12,175 bases of DNA from Opitutia bacterium (GTDB lineage Bacteria; Verrucomicrobiota; Verrucomicrobiae; Opitutales; UBA953), in the NCBI GenBank assembly GCA_947488485.1, contig CANKZO010000054.1, forward strand, positions 1 to 12,175. Direction: 5' to 3'. The notes beneath the pieces were generated by a model. It was not told the DNA's origin. It ran no database searches and saw nothing but the letters and a program-made list of their open reading frames with translations. Positions 1-7,536 of this stretch are shown here, in pieces; within the stretch, counting starts at the first letter, position 1; every line of letters starts with the position of its first letter. Position numbers and translations under genes: made by a program.

Positions 1-90
1 TGCCTCTCTCTGGTCCACCGAGCCTCTGAGCCTCCGGGCCTCCGGTGTTCTCCCCTTGTCCCCGTGTCACCTTGCCCACGTGCCCCCTCG
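1..90. repeat. Octamer-periodic C-rich tract at the 3' flank of the oxidoreductase gene
   Basis: From position 16 to 87 the plus strand can be cut into nine consecutive 8-nt words. The first four (16-47) resemble CTCCGGGC, and the next five (48-87) resemble NTGTCCCC, for example TTGTCCCC at 56, GTGTCACC at 64 and GTGCCCCC at 80. TCG follows at 88-90, and then the hairpin that contains the stop codon. Read in the direction of the minus-strand gene, this is a purine-rich untranslated tail of GGGGACAN-type words. The same word type and the same TCG-plus-hairpin junction recur at 7858-7964. No gene is visible here. The function is unknown. Confidence 0.7.
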
Positions 91-110
91 CTGACCGCTT
101 TAGCGGTCAG
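91..110 (-). other. Perfect hairpin containing the oxidoreductase stop codon
   Basis: CTGACCGCT at 91-99 pairs with AGCGGTCAG at 102-110, giving a 9-bp stem with a 2-nt loop, or an 8-bp stem with a 4-nt loop. The TAA stop of the minus-strand gene (102 to 100) lies at the hairpin's centre. No T-run follows on the minus strand; the purine-rich octamer tract follows instead. It is therefore not a standard intrinsic terminator. It may stabilise the transcript 3' end or assist Rho-dependent termination (inference). Confidence 0.6.
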
Positions 111-1491
111 CGGCAATGAGCTCCCATCCCTTCCGATACTCCTTCGTCAGCAACGCCTCGGCCTCGGGCTTACCCGGGAACTTCATGTTCGCGACGTCCC
201 AATCGAGTTTCACGCCGGAGAAGCGCGAGGCGACGTTACCGAGCTGCACGGCCTCGGTGAGCGGGCCGGCGTAAGCGAAATTATCCGTGGTCTCGTGACC
301 GCCGACGATGGCGTCCACCCAGGCATGGTAATGGCTCGAGCCTTCGACGAAGTCCGCGAGTTCCAGGGCGGCTTTGATCGTGAAGCCATCCTTCGTGCGA
401 GCCCGCCGCGCGAGTTCGCCGGGATTGAGGTTCTTGCCGAACTTCTCCTCGGGGAATAGGGAGGGCATGGCGACGTGCGGGAGCATCATGACGCCTTCTT
501 CGCCGATGAAGATCGAACCGGCGGCGGGGAACTGCTTGCCAGCGGGCATGCGCGCCAGCGCGAGGTCGGGCAGGCGACCGCCATCATACCAGGTGACCTT
601 GATGGTCTCGCCCTTGGTGTATTGGGTGCCGGCGAAGGTCCACTCGATGGTCTGCTCGCGGCACCAGGTCTGCGGATTAGAGCCGATGCTGTCCGCTTTG
701 ACGTTGAGGGGGTTGCCGAGCTTGAGCGCGGTGAAGACGGGGTCGAGCAGGTGGCAACCGAAGTCGCCCATGGTGCCGCAACCGAAGTCCACCCAGTCAC
801 GCCACTTGAAGGGGTGATACACGTCCGGCGCGAACTCACGCGAGGGCGCGCAGCCGAGCCAGAGGTCCCAATTGACGCCGGCGGGCACGGGGGCCGAGGC
901 GGGCGCGGCGGTCATGCCGGTATACTTATTGCCGGTGTTCGGATGCCAGGTGTGCACGGCGAGGATCTTGCCGATGCGGCCGGTCTGGATGAGCTTCACG
1001 CCGGTGCGGTATTCCTTGGCGGAATGGATCTGGTTACCCATCTGGGTGCGGACCTTCGACTTGGCGGCCTGCAGGCGGAGCTGACGGGCTTCCCAGACGG
1101 TATGAGTGAGGGGCTTCTGGCAATAGACGTGCTTGCCGAGTCGCATGGCGGCCATGGTGGGCAGGGCATGCATGTGGTCCGGCGTCGAGACAGTGACGGC
1201 ATCAAAGTCGTCACCGAGCTTGGCGAACATCTCCCGCCAGTCGGCGAAGTGGGTGATGCCCGGATGACGCTTGTCGATTTTGGCGAACCGTCCGGCGTCG
1301 ATATCGCACAGGCCGACGAAGCGGGCCTTGGTGTGCGAGGCGCATTCATCGATGTCAGAGTATCCTTTGCCATCCACCCCGACCGCGACGATCTGGATCT
1401 GGGAGTTCAGATTGCGCGCACGGACGACGGCAGGGAAGGCGAGCGTGGCCAAAGCAGCGGTACGCAGGAAATTACGACGAGACAGGGTCAT
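100..1491 (-). CDS. Tat-exported Gfo/Idh/MocA-family oxidoreductase
   Basis: A 463-aa protein of the Gfo/Idh/MocA family, whose members are NAD(P)-dependent oxidoreductases acting mostly on sugars, inositols and their derivatives. The N-terminus has a twin-arginine signal, SRRNFLR (residues 4-10), then a hydrophobic stretch ending near AVVRA (residue 25), so periplasmic export after folding is expected. A Rossmann-like segment with VAVGVDGKG lies around residues 35-43. CDIDAGR (about 62-68) follows the second strand, STPDHMHA (about 102-109) follows the fourth, and CQKP (124-127) carries the conserved lysine of the E/QKP motif at 126. GTMGDFGCHLLDP lies in the C-terminal half, and the end EYRKGWEL is typical of the Planctomycetota/Verrucomicrobiota branch of the family. 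The ATG at 1491 is chosen because the Tat signal starts there; no Shine-Dalgarno is visible, only a C-rich leader. The gene appears monocistronic. The substrate cannot be read from the sequence. Confidence 0.93.
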   Translation of the reverse strand: MTLSRRNFLRTAALATLAFPAVVRARNLNSQIQIVAVGVDGKGYSDIDECASHTKARFVGLCDIDAGRFAKIDKRHPGITHFADWREMFAKLGDDFDAVTVSTPDHMHALPTMAAMRLGKHVYCQKPLTHTVWEARQLRLQAAKSKVRTQMGNQIHSAKEYRTGVKLIQTGRIGKILAVHTWHPNTGNKYTGMTAAPASAPVPAGVNWDLWLGCAPSREFAPDVYHPFKWRDWVDFGCGTMGDFGCHLLDPVFTALKLGNPLNVKADSIGSNPQTWCREQTIEWTFAGTQYTKGETIKVTWYDGGRLPDLALARMPAGKQFPAAGSIFIGEEGVMMLPHVAMPSLFPEEKFGKNLNPGELARRARTKDGFTIKAALELADFVEGSSHYHAWVDAIVGGHETTDNFAYAGPLTEAVQLGNVASRFSGVKLDWDVANMKFPGKPEAEALLTKEYRKGWELIAADR

Positions 1492-1593
1492 GGGGGGTGG
1501 GGTGAAAGCATTGAGCCCACGCCACGACCCCGAGGCAATCCACCGATATGACCTTAATCCGCCCTAACTGTGGCTAAATCTGTCAGAAGAGTT

Positions 1594-1641
1594 GAGGGCT
1601 GAATAGAGGACTGCGTTGAGGGCTGAATGGAGGACTGAATG
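1594..1641. repeat. 12-bp tandem repeat, four copies
   Basis: Four adjacent 12-mers are visible: GAGGGCTGAATA (1594), GAGGACTGCGTT (1606), GAGGGCTGAATG (1618) and GAGGACTGAATG (1630). A fifth, degraded copy may start at 1642. They also form a 24-bp higher-order repeat, 1591-1614 and 1615-1638, with 22 of 24 bases identical. The array lies 5' of the oxidoreductase gene, about 100 bp from its start codon. The purine-rich strand here is plus, opposite to the tails at the gene 3' ends. Confidence 0.75.
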
Positions 1642-1793
1642 GATAAGTCGGCTCAGTCACTCAAGGGGAGACCGGAAACCGGAATGTTACCTGCGGGCAT
1701 GATTCATTCCAGGTGACGGTTGACGGCCACGGTGGTCGTCCTTTCGGGAGACAGCCGTTCAGCCATCAGCCGCCGGAACTCAGGCGCCAGCCC

Positions 1794-1833
1794 ATCCAGC
1801 CCTCGTGCCATCCGGTCCTCCTGTCCTCGAATT
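1794..1833. repeat. Octamer-periodic tract next to the 49-bp repeat
   Basis: Five 8-nt words are seen on the plus strand: ATCCAGCC, CTCGTGCC, ATCCGGTC, CTCCTGTC and CTCGAATT. This phrase resembles the tract at 1949-1988 (CTCCGGCC, CTCGTGCC, CTCCGGCC, TTCGAGCC, CTCGGACT), with the central word CTCGTGCC identical. The two related tracts lie on either side of the 49-bp repeat at 1832-1880. Confidence 0.55.
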
Positions 1834-1880
1834 ATGCCCCCAGCAAACCATCCGGTTTCCCTATGCTGCCCCCTTTGAGC
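1832..1880 (-). repeat. 49-bp dispersed repeat, copy 1
   Basis: Positions 1832-1880 match 7804-7852 in the same orientation at 46 of 49 bases without gaps; the three differences fall in the middle. Both copies lie 100-130 bp beyond the stop codon of a minus-strand gene and next to octamer-periodic sequence. On the minus strand both copies can be read in one frame to a TAA: LKGGSIGKPDGLLGA here and LKGGSIGRPDDWLGA in copy 2. All three differences change the amino acid, so selection on a peptide is not evident. It is a family-level repeat of unknown nature. Confidence 0.75.
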
Positions 1881-1890
1881 CATGCCTCTC

Positions 1891-1986
1891 ACTTTTGCAC
1901 TTTTGCACAGGAGCAGCGCTACGGTTTGCACCTTTGCACTATCTCTCCCTCCGGCCCTCGTGCCCTCCGGCCTTCGAGCCCTCGGA
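1891..1986. repeat. Octamer-periodic tail of the efflux channel gene
   Basis: Beyond the channel stop codon (minus strand, 1989 to 1987), the plus strand keeps an 8-nt phase: ACTTTTGC twice (1891, 1899), words around GGTTTGCA and CCTTTGCA (1923, 1931), then CTCCGGCC, CTCGTGCC, CTCCGGCC, TTCGAGCC (1949-1980) and CTCGGACT (1981-1988), which overlaps the stop. Two different word families share the same period. No hairpin is present at this stop codon, unlike at 91-110 and 7963-7987. Confidence 0.6.
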
Positions 1987-3291
1987 CTACTCCCCCGTCA
2001 CTATCTTCAACCGATATTGCGCCTTGTTCCAATCCCCGACGATCTGGGCGTAATCCATGCGGGCCTGGATGAGGTCCTGCTGGGATTGCAAGGTCTCGAG
2101 CACGACGCCGACCGCGAAGTCTTTGCGCTCGAGCGAAAGTTTGTAACCGGCTTCGGCGTTCTTGATGGCCTCCTCGGCGATCTTGAGCTGCTGTCCGAGG
2201 TAATGCGCGCCGGCATGGGCTTCGACGACCTGGCGGGTGATGTCATCCCGCACCCGCGCTTCGCCGATCTCGCTCAGACGGAGGCGAGCCTTAGCGCCGT
2301 CCTGGCGCGAGCTGTCGAAGAGTCCGCCGGCGCCGATCTTCCACGAGAGGGTGACGAAGGTGTCGGCGCTGGTGTCGAAATCACGACGCACCGATCCCTG
2401 GCTGCCGCCGAGTCCGCCGGCGAAGACCTGCGCGCCGAGCGTGGGGTAGAGCGGGGCATAGGTGGCGGCGTCATCCTGATGGGCGGCGGCCTGCTGCAAG
2501 GCGCCGGCGGCCTGGAGCTCCGGACGCTTGGCCATGGCGACGCGCACGTGCTCGTCGAGCTTGCGGTCATTCGCGGCGAAGGTCAGGGGGAGCGGACGAT
2601 CATCCGCGGGCACGAGGGTCTCGGTGATCTTCAGGCGCAGGATCTGCGCGAGGCGGGCGGCGTCGCCGCGACGAAGTTCCAGCGCCTGGCGGAGGCGCAG
2701 CTCAAGTCGGCTGACCGCAGCGGCGGCGCGGAGTTCGTCGCCCTTGAAGGTCACGCCGGCGCCGACGCCCTTGGCGAGCTGGCCACGGTATTCCTTGGAG
2801 GTGCGCACGGAGTCTTCGAGCAGGGTGACGGCGTGATGCGAACGGGTGAGGTCGAAATAAGCCGTGGTGGCCGCGAGCACGGTCTGGCGACGCTGGGCCT
2901 CGAGCTGATGCTCGGCCGCGAGGGCGGTCTGCTTGGCGGCGAGACGACGGTAGACGGCTTCACCGAGCTCGAGCGAGACGCCCAAGGTGGCGCCGGCCGC
3001 GAGCGATTCTTTGTTCACGTCCAGGACCTGACCGACGATGTCCTGCAGCTGGCCTGAGTGCTTACGATAGCTGACGCCAGGGGAGATCGTGGGGAAGAGC
3101 GCCCAGGTGGCGCTGTCCGCGGTGGCGCGGGCTTCGCTGACCCGCGCTTCGGCGAGTTTGACGTCAAGCGACTCGGCACCGGCCAGCCGCAGCACGGTGA
3201 CGAGGTCGATGGGCTCAGAGCGGACGGCTTCCTGGGCCGACAGGGCGGCCCCGGCGAGTAGGCCTACGAGGATGAGACGGAAGGAGCACAT
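1987..3291 (-). CDS. TolC-like outer-membrane efflux channel (OMF) of the RND operon
   Basis: A protein of about 434 aa with a signal peptide ending near AALSA-QEA, so it should be exported and inserted in the outer membrane as the exit duct of the pump. It shows the alanine-, leucine- and arginine-rich helical pattern of the outer membrane efflux protein family, with two homologous halves (about 30-210 and 235-430). Each half has a long amphipathic hairpin, and a late segment contains FAVGVVLETLQSQQDLIQARMDY-like sequence typical of the family. No lipobox is seen. The start is set at the ATG at 3291, whose A is the last base of the adaptor's TGA (TGATG junction). A GTG one codon upstream (3294) is an alternative. 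No Shine-Dalgarno is evident, so translational coupling to the adaptor gene is likely. It is the third and last gene of the operon. Confidence 0.9.
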   Translation of the reverse strand: MCSFRLILVGLLAGAALSAQEAVRSEPIDLVTVLRLAGAESLDVKLAEARVSEARATADSATWALFPTISPGVSYRKHSGQLQDIVGQVLDVNKESLAAGATLGVSLELGEAVYRRLAAKQTALAAEHQLEAQRRQTVLAATTAYFDLTRSHHAVTLLEDSVRTSKEYRGQLAKGVGAGVTFKGDELRAAAAVSRLELRLRQALELRRGDAARLAQILRLKITETLVPADDRPLPLTFAANDRKLDEHVRVAMAKRPELQAAGALQQAAAHQDDAATYAPLYPTLGAQVFAGGLGGSQGSVRRDFDTSADTFVTLSWKIGAGGLFDSSRQDGAKARLRLSEIGEARVRDDITRQVVEAHAGAHYLGQQLKIAEEAIKNAEAGYKLSLERKDFAVGVVLETLQSQQDLIQARMDYAQIVGDWNKAQYRLKIVTGE

Positions 3292-4304
3292 CACTTGGCG
3301 AGCGTGACGGCCTGGCCGTCGGTGAGCGTGGCGGTCCCGACGACGAGGACGTCTTCGTTCGGCTTGAGGCCGTCGAGGACTTCGAGGTTCGTGCCGTCGT
3401 TGAAACCGGCCTTGAGCACGCGACGTCGAGCCTTGCCGGCCTCATGCACGTAAGCGGTGGCGACGGTCTTCTCCATGACGATGGCGGTCAGGGGCAGGAG
3501 CTGGGTGCCTTTGCGCGTCTCGATGCCGAGTTTGACGTTGGCATACATGCCGGGCTTGAGCGCGCCGTCGGCGTTGGTGAGGACGGCTTCGATCAGCATG
3601 GTCTTGCTGGGATTCTCGAGCACGCCCGCGACGCGCGTGAGCTGGGTCTCGTAAGGCTTGGCGCCTGCGGCTTCGGCGAGGACGCTCACGTTCTGACCCG
3701 GCTTGGCGAGGCCGGCTTCGTTCTCCGGCAGGGCGGCCTGCACGCGTACGGTCGCTGAGTCGGTCAGCACGAACAGGGCGGCCTGACCCGAGCCACCGCC
3801 GGTCGCGGCGGGGACGAATGCGCCGAGGTCGACGGAGCGGCGGCTGATGACGCCGGCGAACGGCGCACGGATCTGGGCGAAGCCGAGGAGGGTGGCGTTG
3901 CGTTCCTGCGCGGCCTTGGCGACGGCGAGCTTGGCGGCCGCGACGTCGACCTGCTGGCGCGGGACGAGGTCGGGCGCCTGCTTGGCGGCGTCCTGGAGGC
4001 GGCGGTACTCGAGCTCGGCCAAGGCGAGTTCGGCGCGAGTGCGCGCCTCGTCGGCGGTGAGCTCAGGGACTTCGAGCCGGGCGAGTTCGTCGCCGGCTTT
4101 GACGACGTCGCCGATGTCGGCCCGCATGGACTGCACGTAGCCGCCGACCTTGGCGTACAAGGCGACCTGCTGGTTGGGGCGGACTTCTCCGAGCAGCTGG
4201 ACGCTGCGCGTGATGTCGCCGGTCTTGAGCCGCGTGACGGGGAAGTCGGCGGCCTGGAGGGAGAGCGCGCCGAGGAAGAGCGCGAGGAGCTTAGGAGACG
4301 GCAT
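3291..4304 (-). CDS. RND efflux periplasmic adaptor (membrane fusion protein)
   Basis: A 337-aa adaptor of the HlyD/RND membrane-fusion family that bridges the inner-membrane permease and the outer-membrane channel. An N-terminal signal peptide ends near SLQA-ADF (residue 18). There is no lipobox cysteine, so the protein is probably soluble in the periplasm. A split lipoyl domain is visible at about 40-80 (VGGYVQSMRADIGDVVKAGD) and 143-165 (IRAPFAGVISRRSVDLGAFV), separated by a short alpha-hairpin (about 82-137). A beta-barrel domain follows (about 185-262, with GALKPGMYANVKL), then a membrane-proximal domain (about 263-336). It is slightly short for the family. The ATG at 4304 overlaps the end of the permease gene by 14 nt; TGATG couples it to the channel gene. 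The substrate is unknown. Confidence 0.92.
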   Translation of the reverse strand: MPSPKLLALFLGALSLQAADFPVTRLKTGDITRSVQLLGEVRPNQQVALYAKVGGYVQSMRADIGDVVKAGDELARLEVPELTADEARTRAELALAELEYRRLQDAAKQAPDLVPRQQVDVAAAKLAVAKAAQERNATLLGFAQIRAPFAGVISRRSVDLGAFVPAATGGGSGQAALFVLTDSATVRVQAALPENEAGLAKPGQNVSVLAEAAGAKPYETQLTRVAGVLENPSKTMLIEAVLTNADGALKPGMYANVKLGIETRKGTQLLPLTAIVMEKTVATAYVHEAGKARRRVLKAGFNDGTNLEVLDGLKPNEDVLVVGTATLTDGQAVTLAK

Positions 4305-7300
4305 GGTCTTTTTGGTAATGGGTGCTTTGGGGATCGTCGGGGTCGACGGAAAGGGAGGCGCGTCCGGCCGAAGCCATGGCCCAGGCGTAAGCCGCCGGGA
4401 CGAGCGTGAGCGTGGCGATGGTGCCGAAGATCAGGCCGCCCATGACGGCGCGTCCGAGCGGAGCGGTCTGGCTGCCGGCCTCGGACCAGCCGAGGGCCAT
4501 CGGGATCATGCCCGCGAGCATGGCCAACGAGGTCATGAGGATGGCGCGCAGACGCGTGGCCCCGGCCTGGCGGGCGGCGTCGGCGGACGAAGCGCCGCCG
4601 CGACGGGCCTCTTCGGCGGCGGTGAGCAGGAGGATGGAATTAGCGACGGCCACGCCGACAGCCATGATGGCGCCGATGAAGCTCTCGATGTTCAGCGTGG
4701 AGCCGGTGAGCAGGAGCGCGGCGATGACGCCGGCGATCACGACGCTGAGCGAGGCGAGCACGATGGCGGCGAGGCGCACGCTCTGGAAGTTCGCGGCGAG
4801 GAGCAGGGCGACGATGATGAGCGCGATGGCGAGGCCGCCGCCGAGTCCGTTGAGGAGTTCCCGCAGGGGCGGGACCTGACCGCGCTGGTCGACCTTGACC
4901 TTGGCCGGAGGTTTGCCCGCCGCAGCGATGGCGGCGTCGATGCGGTCGGCGAGGTGACCGAGGTCGGTGCCGGCATAATTCGCGGTGAGGGTCGCGAGGC
5001 GCTGCATGTTGTAGCGGTCATACTGCGCGACGGCCACGCCTTCCTTGAGGCTGGCGATGGAACGCAGGAGGACGGGCTGCTGGCCGGCGGTGCCGACGGG
5101 GAGATTGCGCAGGTCTTCGATGCTCTTGGTCGCGGCGGCGGGCACCTGCACTTGGACCTGGAAGGCGACGCCGGTCTTGGGGTCGGCCCAGTAGTTGGCC
5201 AGGATGAAGCGGCTCGAGCCGGTGGCTTCGATGACGGAACGGGCGGCGTCGGCCATGCGGATGCCCATGAGGCCGGCCTTCTCGCGGTTGATGTTCACCT
5301 CAAGCGCCGGGGTGTCGATGGTCTGGGCGAACTGGATGTCGCGGAGTTCCGGGATCTTGGCGAGTTCGGCGCGCACGGCTTCGGCATGGGCGCGATTGTC
5401 GGCCAGCGAAGGACCGCTGACGGCGATCTCGATCGGGGTCGGCGCACCGAAGCTCATCACGCGGCTGACGATATCCGCGGGCTCGAAGGAAAGACGGACG
5501 TCCGGCATGGCGGCGCCGAGGCGGCGGCGCAGGTTTTCCTTGGCGGCGTCGAGGTCGACCTTGGCGTCGGCCTTGAGCTGGACCTGCAGGGTGGCTTCGT
5601 CGGTGCCGCTATTCCAAGCATGGACGAGATTGACCGGGTAATTGGGGGCGTGCACGCCGACGAGGCCGAGGGTGGTGCCGATGTTCTCCGCACCGAGCTC
5701 CAGCTTGATGACCTCCAAGGCGCGCAGGGCGATCTGCTCGGTCTTGTCGAGCTTGGTGCCGGCGGGAGCGCGCAGGCGCACCTGTAGCTGGCCATTATTA
5801 GCGGGCGGGAAGATCTCGCGTCCGAGCTTGGGTCCGAGCACGGCGATGAAGGCCGCGGCGAGGGCGACGCCGCCGAGCACGACGACGGCCTTGCGCGCGA
5901 GCACGGCGTCGAGGATCGCCACATAGCGGGCTTTGACCTGGGCGAAGAAGCCCGGGGTGTGCGCGCCTTCGTCCTTAAGCAGCCAGACCGCGAGGACGGG
6001 CAGCAAGGTCGACGAGAGCACGTAGGAGGCGATCATGCTGAAGCCGACCGCGAGGGACAGAGGGAGGAAGAGCGCCTGAGCGGGACCTTCCATGAACAGC
6101 GAGGGCAGGAAGACGGCCACGACGCACGCCATGGCGAGGAAGCGGGGGCCGGCCGTAGCGGTGATGGCATCGCGCACGGCGCGGGCGACGGGACGCCCCT
6201 TCTCGCGTTCCTGTTGGATCGCTTCGATGGCGACGGTGGCTTCGTCCACGAGGATACCGACCGCCAAGGCGAGGCCGCCCAGGGTCATGAGGTTGATGGT
6301 CTGACCGCAGAGCCAGAGGCCGAGCAGGGCGACGAGCAGGGCGAGGGGGATGTTGACGACGACGACGAGCGTGCTGCGGGCGTCGCGCAGGAAGAGGAAG
6401 ACCATGAGGCCAGTCAGCGCGGCGCCGAGCACGGCTTCGAGGAAGAGGTCATGGATGGCCCTTTCGACGATCGGACTCTGGTCCATCTCGTAGCTGACCT
6501 TGATGTCGGCCGGCACGGCGTTCTGGAAGGTGCCGAGGTTGCGTTTGACGATCTCGGCAACGGCCAGAGTCGAAGCATCGGAGCGCTTGGTGACGGGGAT
6601 GTAGACGGTGCGTCGTCCGTTCACGAGGGCGTAGCTAGTCACGGCGTCCGCGCCGTCCACGACCTGCGCGATGTCGCGGATGAGCACGGGCGGGTTCTGG
6701 CCCGGGCGAACGAGGACGTTCTCGAGGTCCTTGATGTTCTTCACCGTGGCGTTGACGGGGACGAGGAGGTTCTGGTCGCCGAGGACGAGATTGCCCGCGG
6801 GCAGGATGGCGTTGGCGCCGGCGAGCGCGGCGGCGACTTCCTCCGGCGCGACACCGGTGCTGCGGAGGCGGTCGGGGTTGAGGTTGACGAGGATGGAGCG
6901 GGCGCTGCCGCCGAAGGGCGGGGGAGCGGAGACGCCGGGCAGGGTAGCGAAGAGCGGACGGACGGTGTTCAGCGCGGCGTCTTGCAGCTGCGCGACGGAA
7001 CGGGTCTCGCTCGCGAACACGAGCTGTCCGATCGGCACGCTGCCGGCGTCGAAACGCATGACGAAGGGCGGCACGGTACCGGGGGGCATCATGGCGCGCG
7101 AACGGTTCACGTAACCGATGGTCTCGCTCATCGCCTGCGACATGTCCGTCCCGGGATGGAACTGGAGCTTCATCACCGCGGCGCCCTGGATATTCTTCGA
7201 TTCGACGTGCTCGATGCCGGTGATGTAAAGGAAGTGGTATTCGTAATAGAAGGTGAGGAAGCCTTCCATCTGCGCGGCGTCCATGCCACCGAACGGCTGG

Positions 7301-7443
7301 GCGACGTAGATCGTCGGGACGTTCAGGGGCGGGAAGACGTCCTTGGCCATGCGGTTCAGGCCGAAGAGGGAGGCCAGGACCAGCGCGAAGACCGAGACGA
7401 CCAAGGTGACCGGCCGGCGAAGGACCAGGGAAAGGAGATTCAT
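4291..7443 (-). CDS. RND efflux permease, HAE-like, inner membrane
   Basis: A 1050-aa proton-driven transporter of the resistance-nodulation-division superfamily, at the normal length. It begins with the typical first helix (MNLLSLVLRRPVTLVV) and the following porter-loop landmarks (DVFPPLNVPTIYV, PGTDMSQA). It has the two-fold repeat of six membrane segments plus large periplasmic loops; the second half starts near residue 515. Helix 4 carries GILVDEATVAIEAI, so the proton-relay pair is Asp-Glu (about 400-401) rather than the Asp-Asp of AcrB-type pumps. Helix 10 reads GVAVANSILLL where AcrB has a lysine before the Asn. Both features occur in RND branches outside classical AcrB, so this is not a dead pump. 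The gene is first in the operon, before the adaptor and channel. ATG at 7443; no clear Shine-Dalgarno. Drug, metal and lipid substrates are all possible. Confidence 0.94.
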   Translation of the reverse strand: MNLLSLVLRRPVTLVVSVFALVLASLFGLNRMAKDVFPPLNVPTIYVAQPFGGMDAAQMEGFLTFYYEYHFLYITGIEHVESKNIQGAAVMKLQFHPGTDMSQAMSETIGYVNRSRAMMPPGTVPPFVMRFDAGSVPIGQLVFASETRSVAQLQDAALNTVRPLFATLPGVSAPPPFGGSARSILVNLNPDRLRSTGVAPEEVAAALAGANAILPAGNLVLGDQNLLVPVNATVKNIKDLENVLVRPGQNPPVLIRDIAQVVDGADAVTSYALVNGRRTVYIPVTKRSDASTLAVAEIVKRNLGTFQNAVPADIKVSYEMDQSPIVERAIHDLFLEAVLGAALTGLMVFLFLRDARSTLVVVVNIPLALLVALLGLWLCGQTINLMTLGGLALAVGILVDEATVAIEAIQQEREKGRPVARAVRDAITATAGPRFLAMACVVAVFLPSLFMEGPAQALFLPLSLAVGFSMIASYVLSSTLLPVLAVWLLKDEGAHTPGFFAQVKARYVAILDAVLARKAVVVLGGVALAAAFIAVLGPKLGREIFPPANNGQLQVRLRAPAGTKLDKTEQIALRALEVIKLELGAENIGTTLGLVGVHAPNYPVNLVHAWNSGTDEATLQVQLKADAKVDLDAAKENLRRRLGAAMPDVRLSFEPADIVSRVMSFGAPTPIEIAVSGPSLADNRAHAEAVRAELAKIPELRDIQFAQTIDTPALEVNINREKAGLMGIRMADAARSVIEATGSSRFILANYWADPKTGVAFQVQVQVPAAATKSIEDLRNLPVGTAGQQPVLLRSIASLKEGVAVAQYDRYNMQRLATLTANYAGTDLGHLADRIDAAIAAAGKPPAKVKVDQRGQVPPLRELLNGLGGGLAIALIIVALLLAANFQSVRLAAIVLASLSVVIAGVIAALLLTGSTLNIESFIGAIMAVGVAVANSILLLTAAEEARRGGASSADAARQAGATRLRAILMTSLAMLAGMIPMALGWSEAGSQTAPLGRAVMGGLIFGTIATLTLVPAAYAWAMASAGRASLSVDPDDPQSTHYQKDHAVS

Positions 7444-7474
7444 GGGGCTATCTGGGAATAACCTCGGTTTAGCC

Positions 7475-7503
7475 TAATTGTTTCAATCCCTATCCCGATT
7501 CAA
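7475..7503 (-). promoter_or_regulatory. Possible sigma-70-like promoter of the RND operon
   Basis: On the minus strand, TTGAAT (7503 to 7498) is followed after 17 nt by CAATTA (7480 to 7475), some 30 nt upstream of the permease ATG. The -35 match is good and the -10 match is poor. The local AT-richness in a GC-rich window supports a promoter here, but the exact boxes are uncertain. Confidence 0.25.
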
Positions 7504-7536
7504 TTGCGACAAATTCGTGTCAGGAGCTATCTTCCA

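Larger units (their letters stand above)
1492..1986. other. 495-bp intergenic region: repeats, no convincing gene
   Basis: This gap lies between the start of the oxidoreductase gene and the end of the efflux channel gene, both on the minus strand. The first 100 bp upstream of the oxidoreductase start should hold its promoter, but I see no convincing -35/-10 pair. The rest contains a 12-bp tandem array (1594-1641), a weak hairpin (GACGGCCA at 1722-1729 with TGGTCGTC at 1733-1740, one G-T pair), an octamer tract (1794-1833), a 49-bp dispersed repeat (1832-1880) and further octamer words running into the efflux channel stop codon (1891-1988). Confidence 0.6.

Noticed and set aside
91..110. Standard Rho-independent terminator at the oxidoreductase end
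   Set aside because: The stem is perfect but is followed by G-rich sequence rather than a T-run, and it overlaps the stop codon.
1492..1600. Sigma-70 promoter of the oxidoreductase gene (CTGACA on the minus strand near 1581-1587)
   Set aside because: No acceptable -10 box lies 16-18 nt downstream; the call would be guesswork.
1704..1931. 75-codon minus-strand open frame in the intergenic gap
   Set aside because: It runs through the 49-bp repeat and octamer tracts, has no ribosome binding site and no recognisable domain. A small peptide at its end cannot be fully excluded, but there is no positive support.
475..3057. Long plus-strand open frames at 475-1551 and 1882-3057
   Set aside because: They lie opposite the clearly recognisable oxidoreductase and efflux channel genes and show the same Gly/Glu/His-rich shadow composition.
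4150..7461. Very long plus-strand open frames (4150-5787 and 5959-7461) opposite the permease and adaptor genes
   Set aside because: They are antisense shadows of GC-rich coding DNA: composition is dominated by Gly, Asp, Glu and His, and there is no signal or fold pattern, while the minus strand encodes a full RND permease.
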